The notes: generated by a model not told the origin, from the letters alone. DNA of 64,000 bases from Perilla frutescens (GCA_026008535.1 BRKX01000007.1:54177001-54241000); one strand, 5' to 3'; counted from the stretch's first letter, positions 33,194 to 44,898 are shown. Numbers and translations: made by a program.

Positions 33194-33815
33194 ACCGTAA
33201 TATAAATTAATACATAGCATGAAATTAAAATGACATGTTCACTATTTGTATAACTGAATAGAATAAAGTAACTCAATAGCTTGATTATTAATAGATATCC
33301 AATAAATCACTTGATTAATAAAAGTAAATTCACTCTCACTCTTTTAATTGAATATACACTTGAACTATTCAGATAGTACCCAAAATTAGTATAAATAAAC
33401 AAAATTAGTGATTAATATGCAACAAAGGAAATTTGCAAGTTAATAATATTTCACAATTATTATTATTATTTGTTACAAAGCCTAAAAGCAATTATATAAC
33501 AAGATACTTAAAACCCATAAATTGAGCACTAACCTTAATTCACAAAAGTTTCTTAATTATTGTTCCCTTCAAGTTCCCGAATGATGATAATAGGATTTTT
33601 ATTTTTTTTTTAATTTTTGATTTAGTTGTTAATAACTCTTGCCTAACATAATTAAAGATTACTATCTCTACTCTTACACGTGTAATTACTATATATATGT
33701 ATGCTCCAAAGATTGCCACCTATTACACTTATGTGTAATCATAATAATAATTTTTTTTAATTAATCACATATATTCTTGTGCATGCATATCTCTATACCA
33801 TATATCTTATTAAAG

Positions 33816-33849
<34 letters not shown>

Positions 33850-34130
33850 ACTTACGTAATGTTCTAATCACTATAGCATCTCTATAGTGTCTTATGTAAG
33901 CTCACTTTATTTAGTACAAAAGTCTCATTTTGATTAAAATGATCTTTGGATGTCCTAAATAAATTAAACTCTCAAATAATTAAATATACAAATGCAGATA
34001 TTACTATGTAAACATATATGTATACATATATATATATATAAACTCAATTGACTCACCAATAAGCACATAATACTTATATAAAATATATCAAAATAATTAT
34101 TAAATAGTGAGAGGCTCGGTTACTACAGAA

Positions 34131-34463
34131 AGATTCTTCCCTTATTTAGAAGATTCTGAGTCGCAGATTCTGTAATTGATGTGCCCTAGTTGCGCCGACA
34201 TAACAACTTTCCTTGTAGAGACGAGCATCCTTTTGGAAGCGTCAACTTGCCTTCCACGGCTCCTCTTTCCTTCGGCGGCTAGGGTTCATTGCTCCTGCTG
34301 TAGCTGGCATTAGTTTCCCTTGTGCCCAGTCTCCTTTATTCTCCTCTTTATCACTCTGGGATTGTTGTGGGCACGATCACAAACTTCTCCTTCAGCTTTT
34401 GCTGGAATGGTGGGCGATTTCCGCCAGGCTCGAGAAAGAGCTTTCCACTGAGAAGTTGTTGCC
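34131..34463. other. unassigned, GC-richer 330 bp
   Basis: Between two LTR ends; higher G+C than its neighbours (for example CCTTCCACGGCTCCTCTTTC). No motif recognised in six frames; may be internal element sequence. Confidence 0.35.
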
Positions 34464-35535
34464 TGTAACGCCCCAAACTACTCCGTTTGACCACGTCACT
34501 TAATATACAATTTACTTACTTATTTTTGTGTGCTTATTTTAAATTGAGCGGAAGCTAAGGTCAAATAGCATGATAGGTAAGACATCATGATTTTCATTAT
34601 AAATTTTTTGCATCTATAACATGCAACCTATCGGATCTAATTAGTCACACAGCATAGTATTAAGTAGAAGCATCATATGAGCCCATCCACACAATCATAC
34701 AATCATCTAACCTATCGAGCTCGTAGGTTCTACACAACCCGTCTGCCTAGCATCCTAGTTTTGCCATCATAATATAGGGTTTAACAACATAATTCACACA
34801 TATAAGGCTCCAAGGTCGAACAACCCACCTTTAAAATGTTTTGCATAATATCAAGTTAAATACATCATAATTACAAAATAGGACTAGTCCCATCCCCAAT
34901 AATCATTGATCAAAAAGGTAAAAGGAGAATGATCAATGTAATATGAATAGTGTGAGTATTTCAAAAGAAGAGCATGCAAAAATAAACACAAGCTTGTGGG
35001 GGTTCTCTTGTGTTCACAACGCTCCTACTCAGGCCTCAACTCCTCAACCTGAAATTTATTAAATGAATGGTGTGAGTATTTAACAACATACTCAGTGGGG
35101 AACACTGTAAACATTGCACAAGTGAAAATATATTATATGGATACTTCTTTACTTTGTGGAGACTAGCCTCAACCCCGTAGGGCCCAAACATCATGATGCC
35201 CCTGTTAATTAACGTCTTTAGCCCTGTAGGGATGCCCGCATGCTTATTATCCCCCAGGGAGGACATTAACAAGTCTATATCAATCTCGAAGGACCTCTTT
35301 ATCGATCCCGAAGGATCTCTGTATTGCCCTGAAGGGTCTCATTCTTATAACCGGTCCGAAGACCCTTCATACTTATACAATCAAAGCACAACAATAGCCA
35401 TAACTTTACACATGTTTACAGTTTAGAGTTACCCCACCTTATGAGACACTTTCAAATCCTTTAAACCTTTGTAATACTTCTTTGTCGTGCCCAAGTTGTC
35501 CGCCTCGATCCCCAATACGCCGCCTAGCACCTTTG
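34464..35535 (-). mobile_element. LTR A family fragment (3' half)
   Basis: Minus-strand LTR end TGTAACGCCCC (plus) at 34464; aligns with 9754 back to about 8690 of the solo LTR, then stops abruptly at about 35535 where CRM-like pol begins. Retains the hairpin array (35168-35356). Confidence 0.9.
35168..35356 (-). repeat. tetraloop hairpin array, LTR A fragment
   Basis: Same six units as 8842-9034. Retained: GGTC-TTCG-GACC, GATCC-TTCG-GGATC, ATCCC-TACA-GGG and CCC-TACG-GGG. One unit has lost pairing (GGTCC-TTCG-AGATT) and one loop is now TTCA. Confidence 0.8.
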
Positions 35536-35926
35536 TTAGTAGATTTAATCTATTGATGCCTAATGATTTGATTCTTTTACCCGTTGAGCATCTAAAGAGT
35601 GTTAAAGGATTGAAGAGAGTTGATTTCATCAAGAAGATGCATGAGAGAGTTCGAGCTCGAATCGAATACAAGGGATCCAAGACTGTCGCTGACCTCAATA
35701 CCCAACATTGAACACAAGGGATTCAATGTTGCTGATTTATCTCCCTTTGATGCAGATGAATACGATCAAGATAATATCCAAATTCGAGGATGAATTCTTT
35801 TCAGCAGGGGGGAATGATGAAGCCATGATCAAAAATGAAGATCAAGAGCCGGAGTTACAATTTGGAGGACCAATTACTCGATCAAGAGCTAAAAAGCTTC
35901 AAGCATACTTGCAAGCCATGATTTAA
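35536..35926 (+). pseudogene. CRM-like gypsy pol C-terminus
   Basis: Frame at 35547-35710 reads PNDLILLPVEHLKS and KRVDFIKKMHERVRARIEYK, the integrase C-terminal region. A deletion then joins to FNVADLSPFDADEYDQDNIQ (35731-35790). After a frame change: EDEFFSAGGNDEAM and GGPITRSRAKKLQ, ending at 35924-35926. The final motif resembles the CR motif that replaces a chromodomain in centromeric CRM chromoviruses; this assignment is tentative. Everything upstream of integrase is gone, fused to the LTR A fragment. Confidence 0.7.
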
Positions 35927-36740
35927 AGAAAGCTCGAGATTAGAGATGAAGGAGTCGAAAGAAGCAATTCTAAGTTAGTTAATTTATTAACTATTGAAGA
36001 TCAAGATCACACCATGGAGAATATAACTTGAAGAGTTGAAGATGAAGAGTAAAAGTGCACGTGTGCATATGCATGGGAGCCGACGTGAACGTGTGTGCGT
36101 GTACTTGAAGAATTCGGCCCTAATTATTTTAATTAAGGGGTTGATTTTATTTTAGACTATAATATTTATTTTATTTAATTTTTTACTATAGTAGATCAGA
36201 TTTTATTTAATTATTTAGGTAATTTACGGTCATAGTATTATAGGTTTGACTAGAGTTTTAATTAAGGCAAGTTATTACCTTAAATGGGATTATAGTTTAG
36301 ACAATTTCCTAGTCCTATTAGTCTTCAATTTGGACCAGTTTTTCGGCCCTTTAGACTAGTATTTTTCGGCACCTATTGTCTTATAAATAGGTGCTTCATG
36401 TTACATTGTTACTTTAGACATTATTAAAGTTATTTTGCTTTTGCATCCAATTGTGTCTCAACCATTATATTCTTTTGATTGTTTTCCATCAAGAAAATTA
36501 TCATTCTTAGAATTAGCACATCTAAGTCTTATTCAAGGGTATTGCTTAATCCACTTAAGGGATTAACTGGTATTCGCTAATCAAAGATCAACTTGGAGAT
36601 ATCAACCTTGGATATGTTCGAGATTCAAGGAGGCTATCGGGTTGTGATTCACCTCAACATCATCAACCGTCCAAGATCAAGTCGATGACATCCATACAGC
36701 CCCAAACGTACGTCTCCTGCAAGTCCACAAGTTTGAGATC
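35927..36740 (+). mobile_element. 3' UTR and LTR of the CRM-like element
   Basis: Non-coding. CTTATAAATAGGTG (36381-36394) is a clear TATA box on the plus strand. LTR ends not fixed; the right end falls near 36700-36790 where gypsy 1 pol begins on the other strand. Confidence 0.5.
36381..36394 (+). promoter_or_regulatory. TATA box of CRM-like LTR
   Basis: CTTATAAATAGGTG, followed by CATGTTACATTG. Confidence 0.6.
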
Positions 36741-36789
36741 GAGTTCTTCTCCCGGTTCCATCAATCTTTCCAAAGGCTCAATCCAAAAA

Positions 36790-37260
36790 TTTCGAATATT
36801 CTTAGGTAATTATGTCAGCTGCTGATTTTCCCCAAAGAATTGATTTTTGTGCGACCCCTACTAATCTCCTAGTAATTTCCCTTTCTGCAAGGATTGTTCC
36901 AAGTTGGATGAGAAAGATCCCATCATCATCGTGAGCGGGAAGGGTTGCAGAAGACTGAGCGGACTTTTCCAACACTTTCTTCAACAAGGACACGTGGAAG
37001 ACCGGGTGGATCTTCACCCCTTCAGGTAAATTCAGGCGATAGGACACTTTTCCAATCCTTTATGTGATTAGATAGGGCCCGTAGTGCTTTGCCGAGAGTT
37101 TCAAGTTTTTTGAAGAACTACAAAGCTCTGCCTGTAGGGATGTAGTTTAAGAAAGGCGTGGTCTCCTACATTGAATTCCCTCTTAGTGCGCTTCAGAGCC
37201 GCATAAACCTTCATCCTATTTTGAGCAGCATGTAGGTTTGATCTGAGTTCAGATAAGAAC
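36790..37260 (-). pseudogene. gypsy 1 integrase C-terminus and chromodomain-like end
   Basis: YRLNLPEGVKIHPVFHVSLL marks the GPY/F-type end of integrase; further on, TILAEREITRRL and ILWGKSAAD fit the second half of a chromodomain (usual form IL..R.....VLIQW....DATWE) after a frame shift. The upstream part to 37260 is broken by stops. Confidence 0.75.
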
Positions 37261-37265
37261 TTCTG

Positions 37266-38333
37266 TCACTCCTCCACTACCTCCTTGACCTGTGCATTAA
37301 TTGTATGGAAATAAGTTTGTAGGGAGTGCTGGGGAGAGGGGTAGCCATAAAGTGCCTCAAAAGGGGTAGATTTCAGGCTCGAGTAGTAGTTGATGTTGTA
37401 CCAAAATTCTGCTAGTGGCAGCCACCTAGACCATTGATTAGGGTGTAGATGAACCATACACCTTAGGTAGGTCTCAAGACATTGATTTACCCTCTTAGTT
37501 TGGCCATCAGACTGAGGGTGGTAAGAAGATGTCATATCTAGACTGGTGCCCATAAGCTTGAACAACTCCTTCCAGAAAGAGCTTATAAAAACCTTGTCTC
37601 TATCTGTTACCATGCTTAATGGTTGCCCATGTAATCTGTAGATAGAGTCTAGGAAGACCTTTGCAACATATTGTGCAGTATAAGGGTGTGATATAGGAAT
37701 AAAGTGCCCATACTTTGTGAGTTTGTCAACCACCACTAGAATTACATCTTTCTTGTAGGACATAGGTAACCCCTCTATGTAATCCATAGAAATGTGTGAC
37801 CATACCTGGGTAGGGATCTGCAGTGGTTGTAGTAAGCTAGGGTAGAGCCCTCTTGTAGGTTTCCTGATAACACAGGTAGAACACTAGTTCACCCATTGGG
37901 TTACATCTCCTTTTAGGTGTGGCCAATAGAAGAGTCCCTTCAGTCTCATATATATCCCATAAATACCAGAGTGTCCTCCATAGGGAGAATTGTGCATCTC
38001 TTATAGGAGTTTTTCCCTGATGTCAGTGTCATTGCCAACTACAATCCTGCCTCTGTATTTAAGTAATTCCCCTTACAGCTCATATTCTGGATAGGTGTCT
38101 TTATCTTGCACCTTTGAAGTTATCACCTTGGAGTATAAAGTGTCATCCTTGTAGCTGTTACTGATCTGCTGCATCCAAGTAGGTACTTTAGTAGTGATAG
38201 TGCTACACTCCTCTGTAGGGTAGGGTCTCCTGGAAAAGGCATCAGCAGCCTTGTTTTCAATGCCCTTTTTATACTGAATTTCATAATTCAGCCCCATAAG
38301 TTTGGGTATCCACTTCTGCTGCATGGGGGTCAT
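37266..38333 (-). pseudogene. gypsy 1 integrase core and upstream linker
   Basis: RNase H-integrase linker (38333-38073, NKAADAFSRRP), decayed zinc region, and the catalytic core at 37787-37266. The first Asp is in MDYIEGLPM, the second in MVTDRDKVF. The third catalytic position reads DGQTKRVNQ, Lys where families have Glu (DGQTE). Then FEALYGYPSP. Frame breaks separate the blocks. Confidence 0.9.
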
Positions 38334-38396
38334 TATCTTCTGATCTAGGAGGTGTTTGAGAGCATGTTGATCAGTCTTTATGATAAATTTTTGCCA

Positions 38397-39641
38397 CTAT
38401 AGGTAGTAATCCCATTTCTGGATTGCCATTAGGACAGCCAGGAATTCTCTCTCATAGATTGAGAGTGACTGGTTCTTAGAATTTAAGGCTCTACTCATAT
38501 AGGATAATGGCCTTCCCTTTTGCATTAGCACTGCCCCTAGCCCTCTACCACTTGTATTTGCCTCTAAAATGAAGGGTAGTGTGAAGTCTCGTAGAGCTAA
38601 GACAAGGGTAGATACCATAGCTGCCTTGAGGGCTTTAAAAGATATAGTAGCTTCCTCAGTCCACTTAAAGGCCCCCTTCTTTAACAGGGAGGTCAAGGGT
38701 CTGCTTAATATCCCATAATTTTTCACAAATTTCTTATAATACCCTATAAACCCAAGAAAACCCCTGAGCTGTTTGAGAGTGGTAGGGGTTGGCCAGTTTG
38801 TCATACTTTCTATCTTGGAGTGATCAGTAGTGACTCCTTCAGCAGTAATTATGTGCCCTAGGTATTCAATCTTCTCATGTCCAAAATGGCACTTGCTTTC
38901 TTTGGCATAGAACTGGTTTTGTCTCAGAATTGATAAGACTTCCCTTAAGTGCTTCACATGGTCCTTCCAAGTAGGGCTATACACCAAAATATCATCAAAA
39001 AACACCATGACTGTCTTCTTGAGCTGATGTCTAAATATTTAATTCATCAGAGATTGGAAAGTTACTGGTGCATTATTGAGTCCAAATGGCATTACTAAGA
39101 ATTCATAGTGGCCATTGTGAATACTGAAGGCTGTAAGATATCTGTGTTCAGGCTTCATGAGGATCTGGAAGTAGCCATATCTTAGATCAATCTTTAAGAA
39201 GAACTTAGCTCCATACAGCTCATCCAAGAGCTCATCAATAATGGGTATTGGAAAGTCATGCTTAATAGTTAGACTATTAAGATACCTATAATCCACATAC
39301 ATCCTCCAAGTCCCATCATTTTTCTTTACCAACAGTACAGGTGAGGTAAAAAGACTCATGTTGTCTTGTATTAGGCCACTCCTAAGTAATTCCCCCACAA
39401 TTCTTTCTATCTCAGCTTTCTGGTCATGGGATACTCTGTAAGGATACCTGTGCTTGGATATACTCCCAGGTTTGAGCACTATTTGATGTTCAACATCCCT
39501 GCTTGGTGGCAATTCCTTGGGTTCCTCAAACACATCTCTGTAGCTGTTCAAAAACTCAGTCAATTCCTTGTAGTGATCATAGTGGTCAGCCTTAACCCTG
39601 ATCGTATACATTTCCTCAAATGGTTCTAGTTGTTGACACAT
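38397..39641 (-). pseudogene. gypsy 1 reverse transcriptase and RNase H
   Basis: RT block 1 (39641-39039): LVKKNDGTWRMYVDYRYLNS, FFLKIDLRYGYFQI, FLVMPFGLNNAP. Block 2 (39008-38397) starts at the catalytic FFDDILVYS, then EYLGHIITAEGV, LRGFLGFIGYYKKFV. RNase H reads LEANTSGRGLGAVLMQ: the first catalytic Asp (usual ETDASG) is Asn, by G to A. A short gap with a stop separates the blocks. Cys to Tyr in RMYVDYR is a further G-to-A change. Confidence 0.92.
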
Positions 39642-39695
39642 CTTGAATAAAGAATGGCCAGAGATTATATGGCACTCCTCCAGTTGTGTTAGAGC

Positions 39696-40109
39696 TTAGA
39701 TTTTGATCCTTTTCCCCAACCAACTCACTGTGAATGTCATCTTAGCATAGTCAAGTTCTATAAGTGTGCAGGCCTTAAGCCAATCACCCCCTAGAATCAG
39801 GTCACACCCTTCTGTAGGAAATGTCTTAGGTGAGTAGGTGAACTGGAGACCCTGCATAGTCCATTGGAACCCATTGACCCTAGTGGAGCTGACCATTCTA
39901 TTTCTATTTGCAACCTTAAGAAGCAGGGGTTTGGTAGGTTCCAAATGGCACCCCAAGTCCTTTGCTGTAGCTTCTCTGATGAACCTAAGTGTACTACCAG
40001 AGTTTATTAGAATATGTATTTTGTCAGTACCAACCTGCCCATATACTCTCATGGTAGTGAATCCCCCTTCACCTAAAATAATGTTCAAAGCCATTTGCAC
40101 CTCTTCCAT
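39696..40109 (-). pseudogene. gypsy 1 aspartic protease
   Basis: Retropepsin-like domain: HILINSGSTLRFI is the active-site loop, with Asn instead of Asp (gypsy 2 has IDSGST). DLILGGDWLKA is the downstream conserved strand, then a flap-distal segment to SWLGKRIKI. Ends with a stop before RT. Confidence 0.9.
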
Positions 40110-40160
40110 GTCTACTTCTAGGCCTGTGTGGTTTGGAGCATCTTTACTAGTCGTTATAGA

Positions 40161-41280
40161 CTATAGGTAGTTCTCCTCTTCTTCTTCACTCATGATCATA
40201 TAAGAAATCCTAGCTTTACACTTCTGTCCCACTGAAAATGCTTCATCACAATTATGACATAGCCCATTTTCTCTCCTAGCAGCCATCTCAGCTGCAGTGA
40301 GTAATTTGAAGGGTGGTTTGAATGTAGCAGCTAGTGTTCTTTGACTATAGGTATTTGTAGGCATTTCCCTCCTCACTTTCAATGGATTAGGTCTAGAGCT
40401 ACCCTTAATCTTCTTTGCCATAGCCTCCAGGTTTAATATATGCTGCTGCCCCAATTCAATAGCATGATTAAGTGTTGTAGGCTTGAACATATGGATTAGA
40501 GGCTGAATTTCTTCACCTAATCCACTGATGAAACTTGCTATAAAGTAGTCCTCAGAGAACTGCCCTTTGTTCAACATCATAATACAAGCCCTAAGCTCTT
40601 CAAACTTGTCCACATATTCATTATAGGAGCCCACGTGTTTCAGTTTGTTGAACTCAGCAATGATTTTAGAATCACTAATCTCCTCAAATCTAGCTGAGAC
40701 CACATCTAAGAACTGTTCCCATAAGATATCAGTGTCATTAAGTGACAGGTTCTGAAACCATTGGGAAGACCTTTCATCAAAATGCATAGTGGTAAGGGTT
40801 ACCTTCTGATCATCAGGCACATCAGGGACCATCCTAAAATAACTCTGACATTTTAAAATCCAGGCCCTAGGTTGATCCCCATCAAATCTGGGAAAATCTA
40901 ATTTGGGAAAGTGGGAAGAGGAGTGTTTACCTGAGTCAGCCCAATCTCTGCTAGCAACAATCTATTGAGGTTTAGGTTGGTCAGTGTCAATCTGGGTACT
41001 TGAATAAGGGCTGCTAAGGATGGAGTTTCCAGTAGTTGTGCTTTTACCCTTCTCCAGATTTGATAGTTGTAGCTGAATAGATCCCAAAGTGTTAGCTAAA
41101 TTTTCAAATTTGCTATTTACCCCTTGCACAAACCCTTTCAGCTCTTCATTAGACTTTAAATTTGCTCCTGCATCTTTAATTCTACCGAGTCCCTATTTAA
41201 TACTTCAGCCTTTAATACTCTATCTAACTCTTTTTGGTGTTCTTGTAGCTCATGCAGTCTTATTCCATCAGCCATAGTAA
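40161..41280 (-). pseudogene. gypsy 1 gag
   Basis: Gag start near 41280 (beside the primer site), coiled N-terminal part with stops (41280-40840), then an open block (40832-40161): VTLTTMHFDERSSQWF, YVDKFEELRACIM, FIASFISGLGEEIQPLI. Zinc knuckle CHNCDEAFSVGQKC has His replaced by Gln. Ends just before protease. Confidence 0.88.
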
Positions 41281-41287
41281 GATCGTG

Positions 41288-41301
41288 GCTCTTAGATACC
41301 A
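41288..41301 (-). promoter_or_regulatory. gypsy 1 primer-binding site
   Basis: Minus strand TGGTATCTAAGAGC, identical in gypsy 2; a variant of the Met-tRNA site with two extra bases. Confidence 0.75.
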
Positions 41302-41303
41302 AA

Positions 41304-41810
41304 TGTAGTGAATAGATATAATTTTGTATTTATATTATGGATATGATGTAATATAGCTGATTTGGGATTTTTGGTAGTATCTTTGGTTATTGCTTTGAAA
41401 ACCTGATCATAAGAAATGGAGGAGAGTTTAGAGAAAAGATGAGGGAGAATAGAGAAATTGAGGAGGAAAATAGATATCTTTCATTACTTGCCGTTTACAG
41501 ATCATAACTTGGTATTTATAGTACCATAAAGTGGAAAAGAAACCCTAAAGCATATGCTAAAGCTGAAATATGAAATAAAGTTAGATGGGCCAATATTTGG
41601 GCCATTTCATTTAATTAAATAAATTGCCAAGCTGCACCCGGTCCACTACTCATGATCCGTCTTCTGACCCGATTCGGTAGCCCTATTACCTGTGATTTCA
41701 GCAACATCGATAGCCAAACTCCTCAATTCAAGACTCAACCTTTCTCCACAACCCTGAACCCTAATCCCCCTTTCATTGAAATCATCCAATTTGACTTGGT
41801 TCGTGATACA
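41304..41810 (-). mobile_element. LTR between gypsy 1 and gypsy 2
   Basis: 507 bp, minus strand TGTATCACGAACC to CACTACA. It is the 5' LTR of gypsy 1 and stands where gypsy 2 should have its 3' LTR. TATA: minus GTACTATAAATACC near 41511-41524. Confidence 0.8.
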
Positions 41811-43149
41811 CAGTTGGGCTCAACACCTTTTTCAACAGCGAAACATAGAAGACTGTATGGATTTTCACCCCTGCTGGTAAGTTCAGTGTATATACTACAT
41901 TTCCAATTTGCACTAGCACCTGATAGGGTCCATAATACTTAGCCGAAAGTTTGATGTTCTTGTGTATGGACACTGAATTTTGCTGATAAGGTTGTAGCTT
42001 AAAGTATACATAATCTCTCACTGCGAACTCCCTTTCAGTACACTTTAAGTCAGCATACACCTTCATTATATTCTGGGCAGACATGAGATTGGTTTTTAGT
42101 TCAGTAATGAACTGCTGCCTCTCTTGAATCCAGTCCTTGGCCTCAAAATTAGATGTAGGAAGGTAGGATTGCAATAAGTGTTGGGGTGGTGGGTAGCCAT
42201 ATAAGGCCTCAAATGGTATGGCCTTTAAGATGGAGTGGTAGTTGCTATTATACCAGAACTCAGCTAATGAGAGCCATTTAGTCCACTGTTTAGGATGGTG
42301 GTGTACCAGGCACCTCGGGTAGGTCTCTAAGTACTGATTGACCCTCTTTGTCTGGCCATCTGACTAGGGGGCATAAGCAGAAGTCATCTCTAGGGATATG
42401 CCCATGAGTTTGAAAAGCTCCTTCCAAAATGTACTGGTGAAGACCTTATCTCTGTCTGTGACAATACTAAGTGGTTGTCCATGAAGCTTGTAGATAGAGT
42501 CCAAGAATACCCTAGCAATTGTCTGGGCTGTGTATGAGTGGGTTAGAGGCAAAAAATGCCCATATTTTGTGAATTTGTCAACCACTACCATGATCACACT
42601 TCTGTTGTAGGAGAGGGGTAGGCCTTCAATGAAGTCCATGGTGATGTGTGTCCAAGCTTGGTTAGGGATTGGTAGGGGTTGCAATAGTCCTGGATAGAGT
42701 CCTCCAGTGGGTTTGCTGACACTGCAAGTACCATAGTTAGCTACCCAATCATCCAAATCTTTCTTCATACAGGGCCAAAAGAACAACCTCTTGAGTCTCA
42801 CATAAGTCCCATAAATGTCAGAGTGCCCTCCATAAGAGGAGTCATGCATTTTCTGTAAGAGTAGTTTCCTTGTCTCATTCGCTTTCCCCACTAAAATTCT
42901 GCCTTTATATCTAAGGAAGTCTCCCTGGAGTTCATAATCTGGATAAGCACTGGTGTCCAATAGCTTAGAATTGGTGAGGTTAGTAGCTCGACTATCTCCC
43001 TTGTAACTATCCACAACTTGTTGCACCCAAGCTGGAACAACCGTGGTGGTAGTCAAGCATTCTTCTAGGGGATGGAGCCTCCTAGACAGAGCATTTGCAG
43101 CCCCATTGTGGGACCTTTTCATATACTTAATGTCATAATTAAGCCCCAA
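41811..43149 (-). pseudogene. gypsy 2 integrase
   Basis: 43149-42364: zinc region (YGGHSDIYGTYVRLKRLFFW; GTCSV), core with MDFIEGLPLSY and IVTDRDKVFT, a stop at AYAP, then DGQTKRVNQ: again Lys at the catalytic Glu position. 42174-41811: C-terminal part YTLNLPAGVKIHTVFYVSLL. Truncated at the LTR; no chromodomain. Confidence 0.9.
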
Positions 43150-43280
43150 TAGCTTGGTAATCTATTTTTGTTGCACAGGTGTCATAATTTTCTGATCTAG
43201 TAGGTGCTTGAGAGCTTGCTGGTCAATTCTTATGACAAACTTGTGTCCTTGGAGGTAATGTCTCCACTTCTGCAAAGCCA

Positions 43281-44368
43281 TCAACACTGCCAAGAATTCC
43301 CTTTCATAGATAGTGACTGATTCTTCTTGGAGAGTGACCTGCTCATATAGGATATTGGCCTACCCTTCTGCATTAAGACTGCCCCAGCCCCTATGCTACT
43401 GGCATCTGTCTCAAGAACAAATGGTAGAGAGAAATCAGGTAAAGCCAACACTAGGGTAGTCACCATAGCAGTCTTGAGGGTCTCAAAAGCTCTTGTAGCT
43501 TCCTCAGACCATTTAAAGGCTCCCTTCTTCAACAGGGAAGTGAGTCACTTACTTAGGATCCCATAATTCTTCACAAATTTCCTGTCAAAGTCTGTAAGTC
43601 CTAGGAATCCCCTCAGTTGCTTGACTGTGGTTGGTACAGGCTAGCTCATCATGTAGTATATCTTGGAGAGGTCAGTAGCCACCCCTTCAGAGGTAATCAC
43701 ATGACCCAAGTATTCAATCTTTTCTTGCCCAAAATAACATTTGTTTTTCTTAGCATAAAGATGATGCTCCCTCAGAATAGTTAAAACTTCTGTTAGATGT
43801 TTAATGTGGCCCCCCCAAGAACTGCTATAGACTAGGATGTCATCAAAGAATACCAATACTGATTTCCTTAAACGTGGTTTGAATATATGATTCATTAAGA
43901 ACTAAAAAATGTAGCTAGAGAATTACTCAGCCCAAAAGGCATAACTAAAAATTCATAATGATCATTGTGAGTACTGAAAGTAGTGAGGTACCTGTGCTCT
44001 GGCTTCATCAAAATTTGAAAATACCCTAACCTTAGATCAATCTTAGAGAAAAATTTAACTCCAAATAGCTCATCCAATAGTTCATCTATAATGGGAATAA
44101 GATAGTAATTCTTCACAGTCAACCCACTCAAGTACCTATAGTCTATACACATCCTCCTGTTACTATCCGTTTTCTTCACTAGCAGAACTGGGGAAACTAA
44201 TGGGCTACTGTTGTTCTATATTAATCCAATCTCCAGCAAGTCCTTAATAATTTTTTCTATCACTCATTTTTTATCATGGGAGACCCTGTAAGGGTATTTA
44301 TGCCTGGGAATGCTCCCAGGTTTGAGTATTATTTGTTGCTTAATTCCCCTGCTAGGGGGCAACTCCTT
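43281..44368 (-). pseudogene. gypsy 2 reverse transcriptase and RNase H
   Basis: 44179-43895: RMCIDYRYLSG, FFSKIDLRLGYFQI, FLVMPFGLSN. 43895-43641: FFDDILVYSSS, EYLGHVITSEGV. 43532-43281: LETDASSIGAGAVLMQ keeps the RNase H Asp that gypsy 1 lost. Frame breaks near 43895 and 43600. Confidence 0.9.
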
Positions 44369-44855
44369 TAGTTAACCTCAAAAATGTCCCTGAAACTGTC
44401 CAGTAGACTCTCCAGCTCTTGATTCTGGTCATAGTGTGCTGCCTTCAGCTTGACCATAAACACTTCCTCTATAGGGACAGCTTTAACATGGTGGATCATC
44501 TGATAGAGAGTATGCTCTGAAATCAGGTGGCACTCACCCATTCTTGCTAAGGCATGTATCTTGATTTTCCGCCCCATCCAATTTACTGTGAATGTCATGT
44601 TATCATCATCTGACTCAATAGGGGTGCAGGCTTTGAGCCAATCACCATCCAATATAAGGTCATAGCCCTCTATAGCTAGAGTTCTTGGTGAGTTGGTAAA
44701 CTGGTGATTCTGGATAGACCACTTAAAACCCTTCACCCTAGTTGAGCTCACCATTCTTTTGCCATTAGCAACTTTGACCAGTAGGGGTTTAGTAGGTTCC
44801 AACTTATACTCTAGTTCCCTGGCAGTAACTTCCCTAATGAAGCTAAGGGTGCTTC
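44368..44855 (-). pseudogene. gypsy 2 protease, copy 1 of a duplication
   Basis: Protease from TKPLLVKVANGKRMVSSTRV through DLILDGDWLKAC to DSFRDIFE, leading on into RT. Its right edge includes the LINE target site (AAGCTAAGGGTGCTTC) and about 45 bp of LINE sequence (to 44898). The same block recurs at 45421-45944. Confidence 0.88.
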
Positions 44856-44898
44856 ATCTGGCGTTTGTTGCATGGTAGGGTACCTGAAGATGTGTGTG

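Larger units (their letters stand above)
32101..34130 (-). mobile_element. probable gypsy LTR (end at 34130)
   Basis: AT-rich non-coding sequence ending GGCTCGGTTACTACA at 34130; on the minus strand TGTAGTAACCGAGCC is a plausible LTR start. Contains a tandem duplication (32243-32432) and (TA)n tracts at 33165-33193 and 33823-33849. The other end is not located. Confidence 0.45.
36790..41810 (-). mobile_element. gypsy 1: small chromovirus lacking its 3' LTR
   Basis: 5' LTR 41304-41810, primer site 41288-41301, gag, protease, RT, RNase H, integrase and a chromodomain-like end, all on the minus strand. The left end runs into the CRM-like LTR without its own polypurine tract or LTR. Size and layout suggest a Reina-type chromovirus; tentative. 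Confidence 0.85.
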
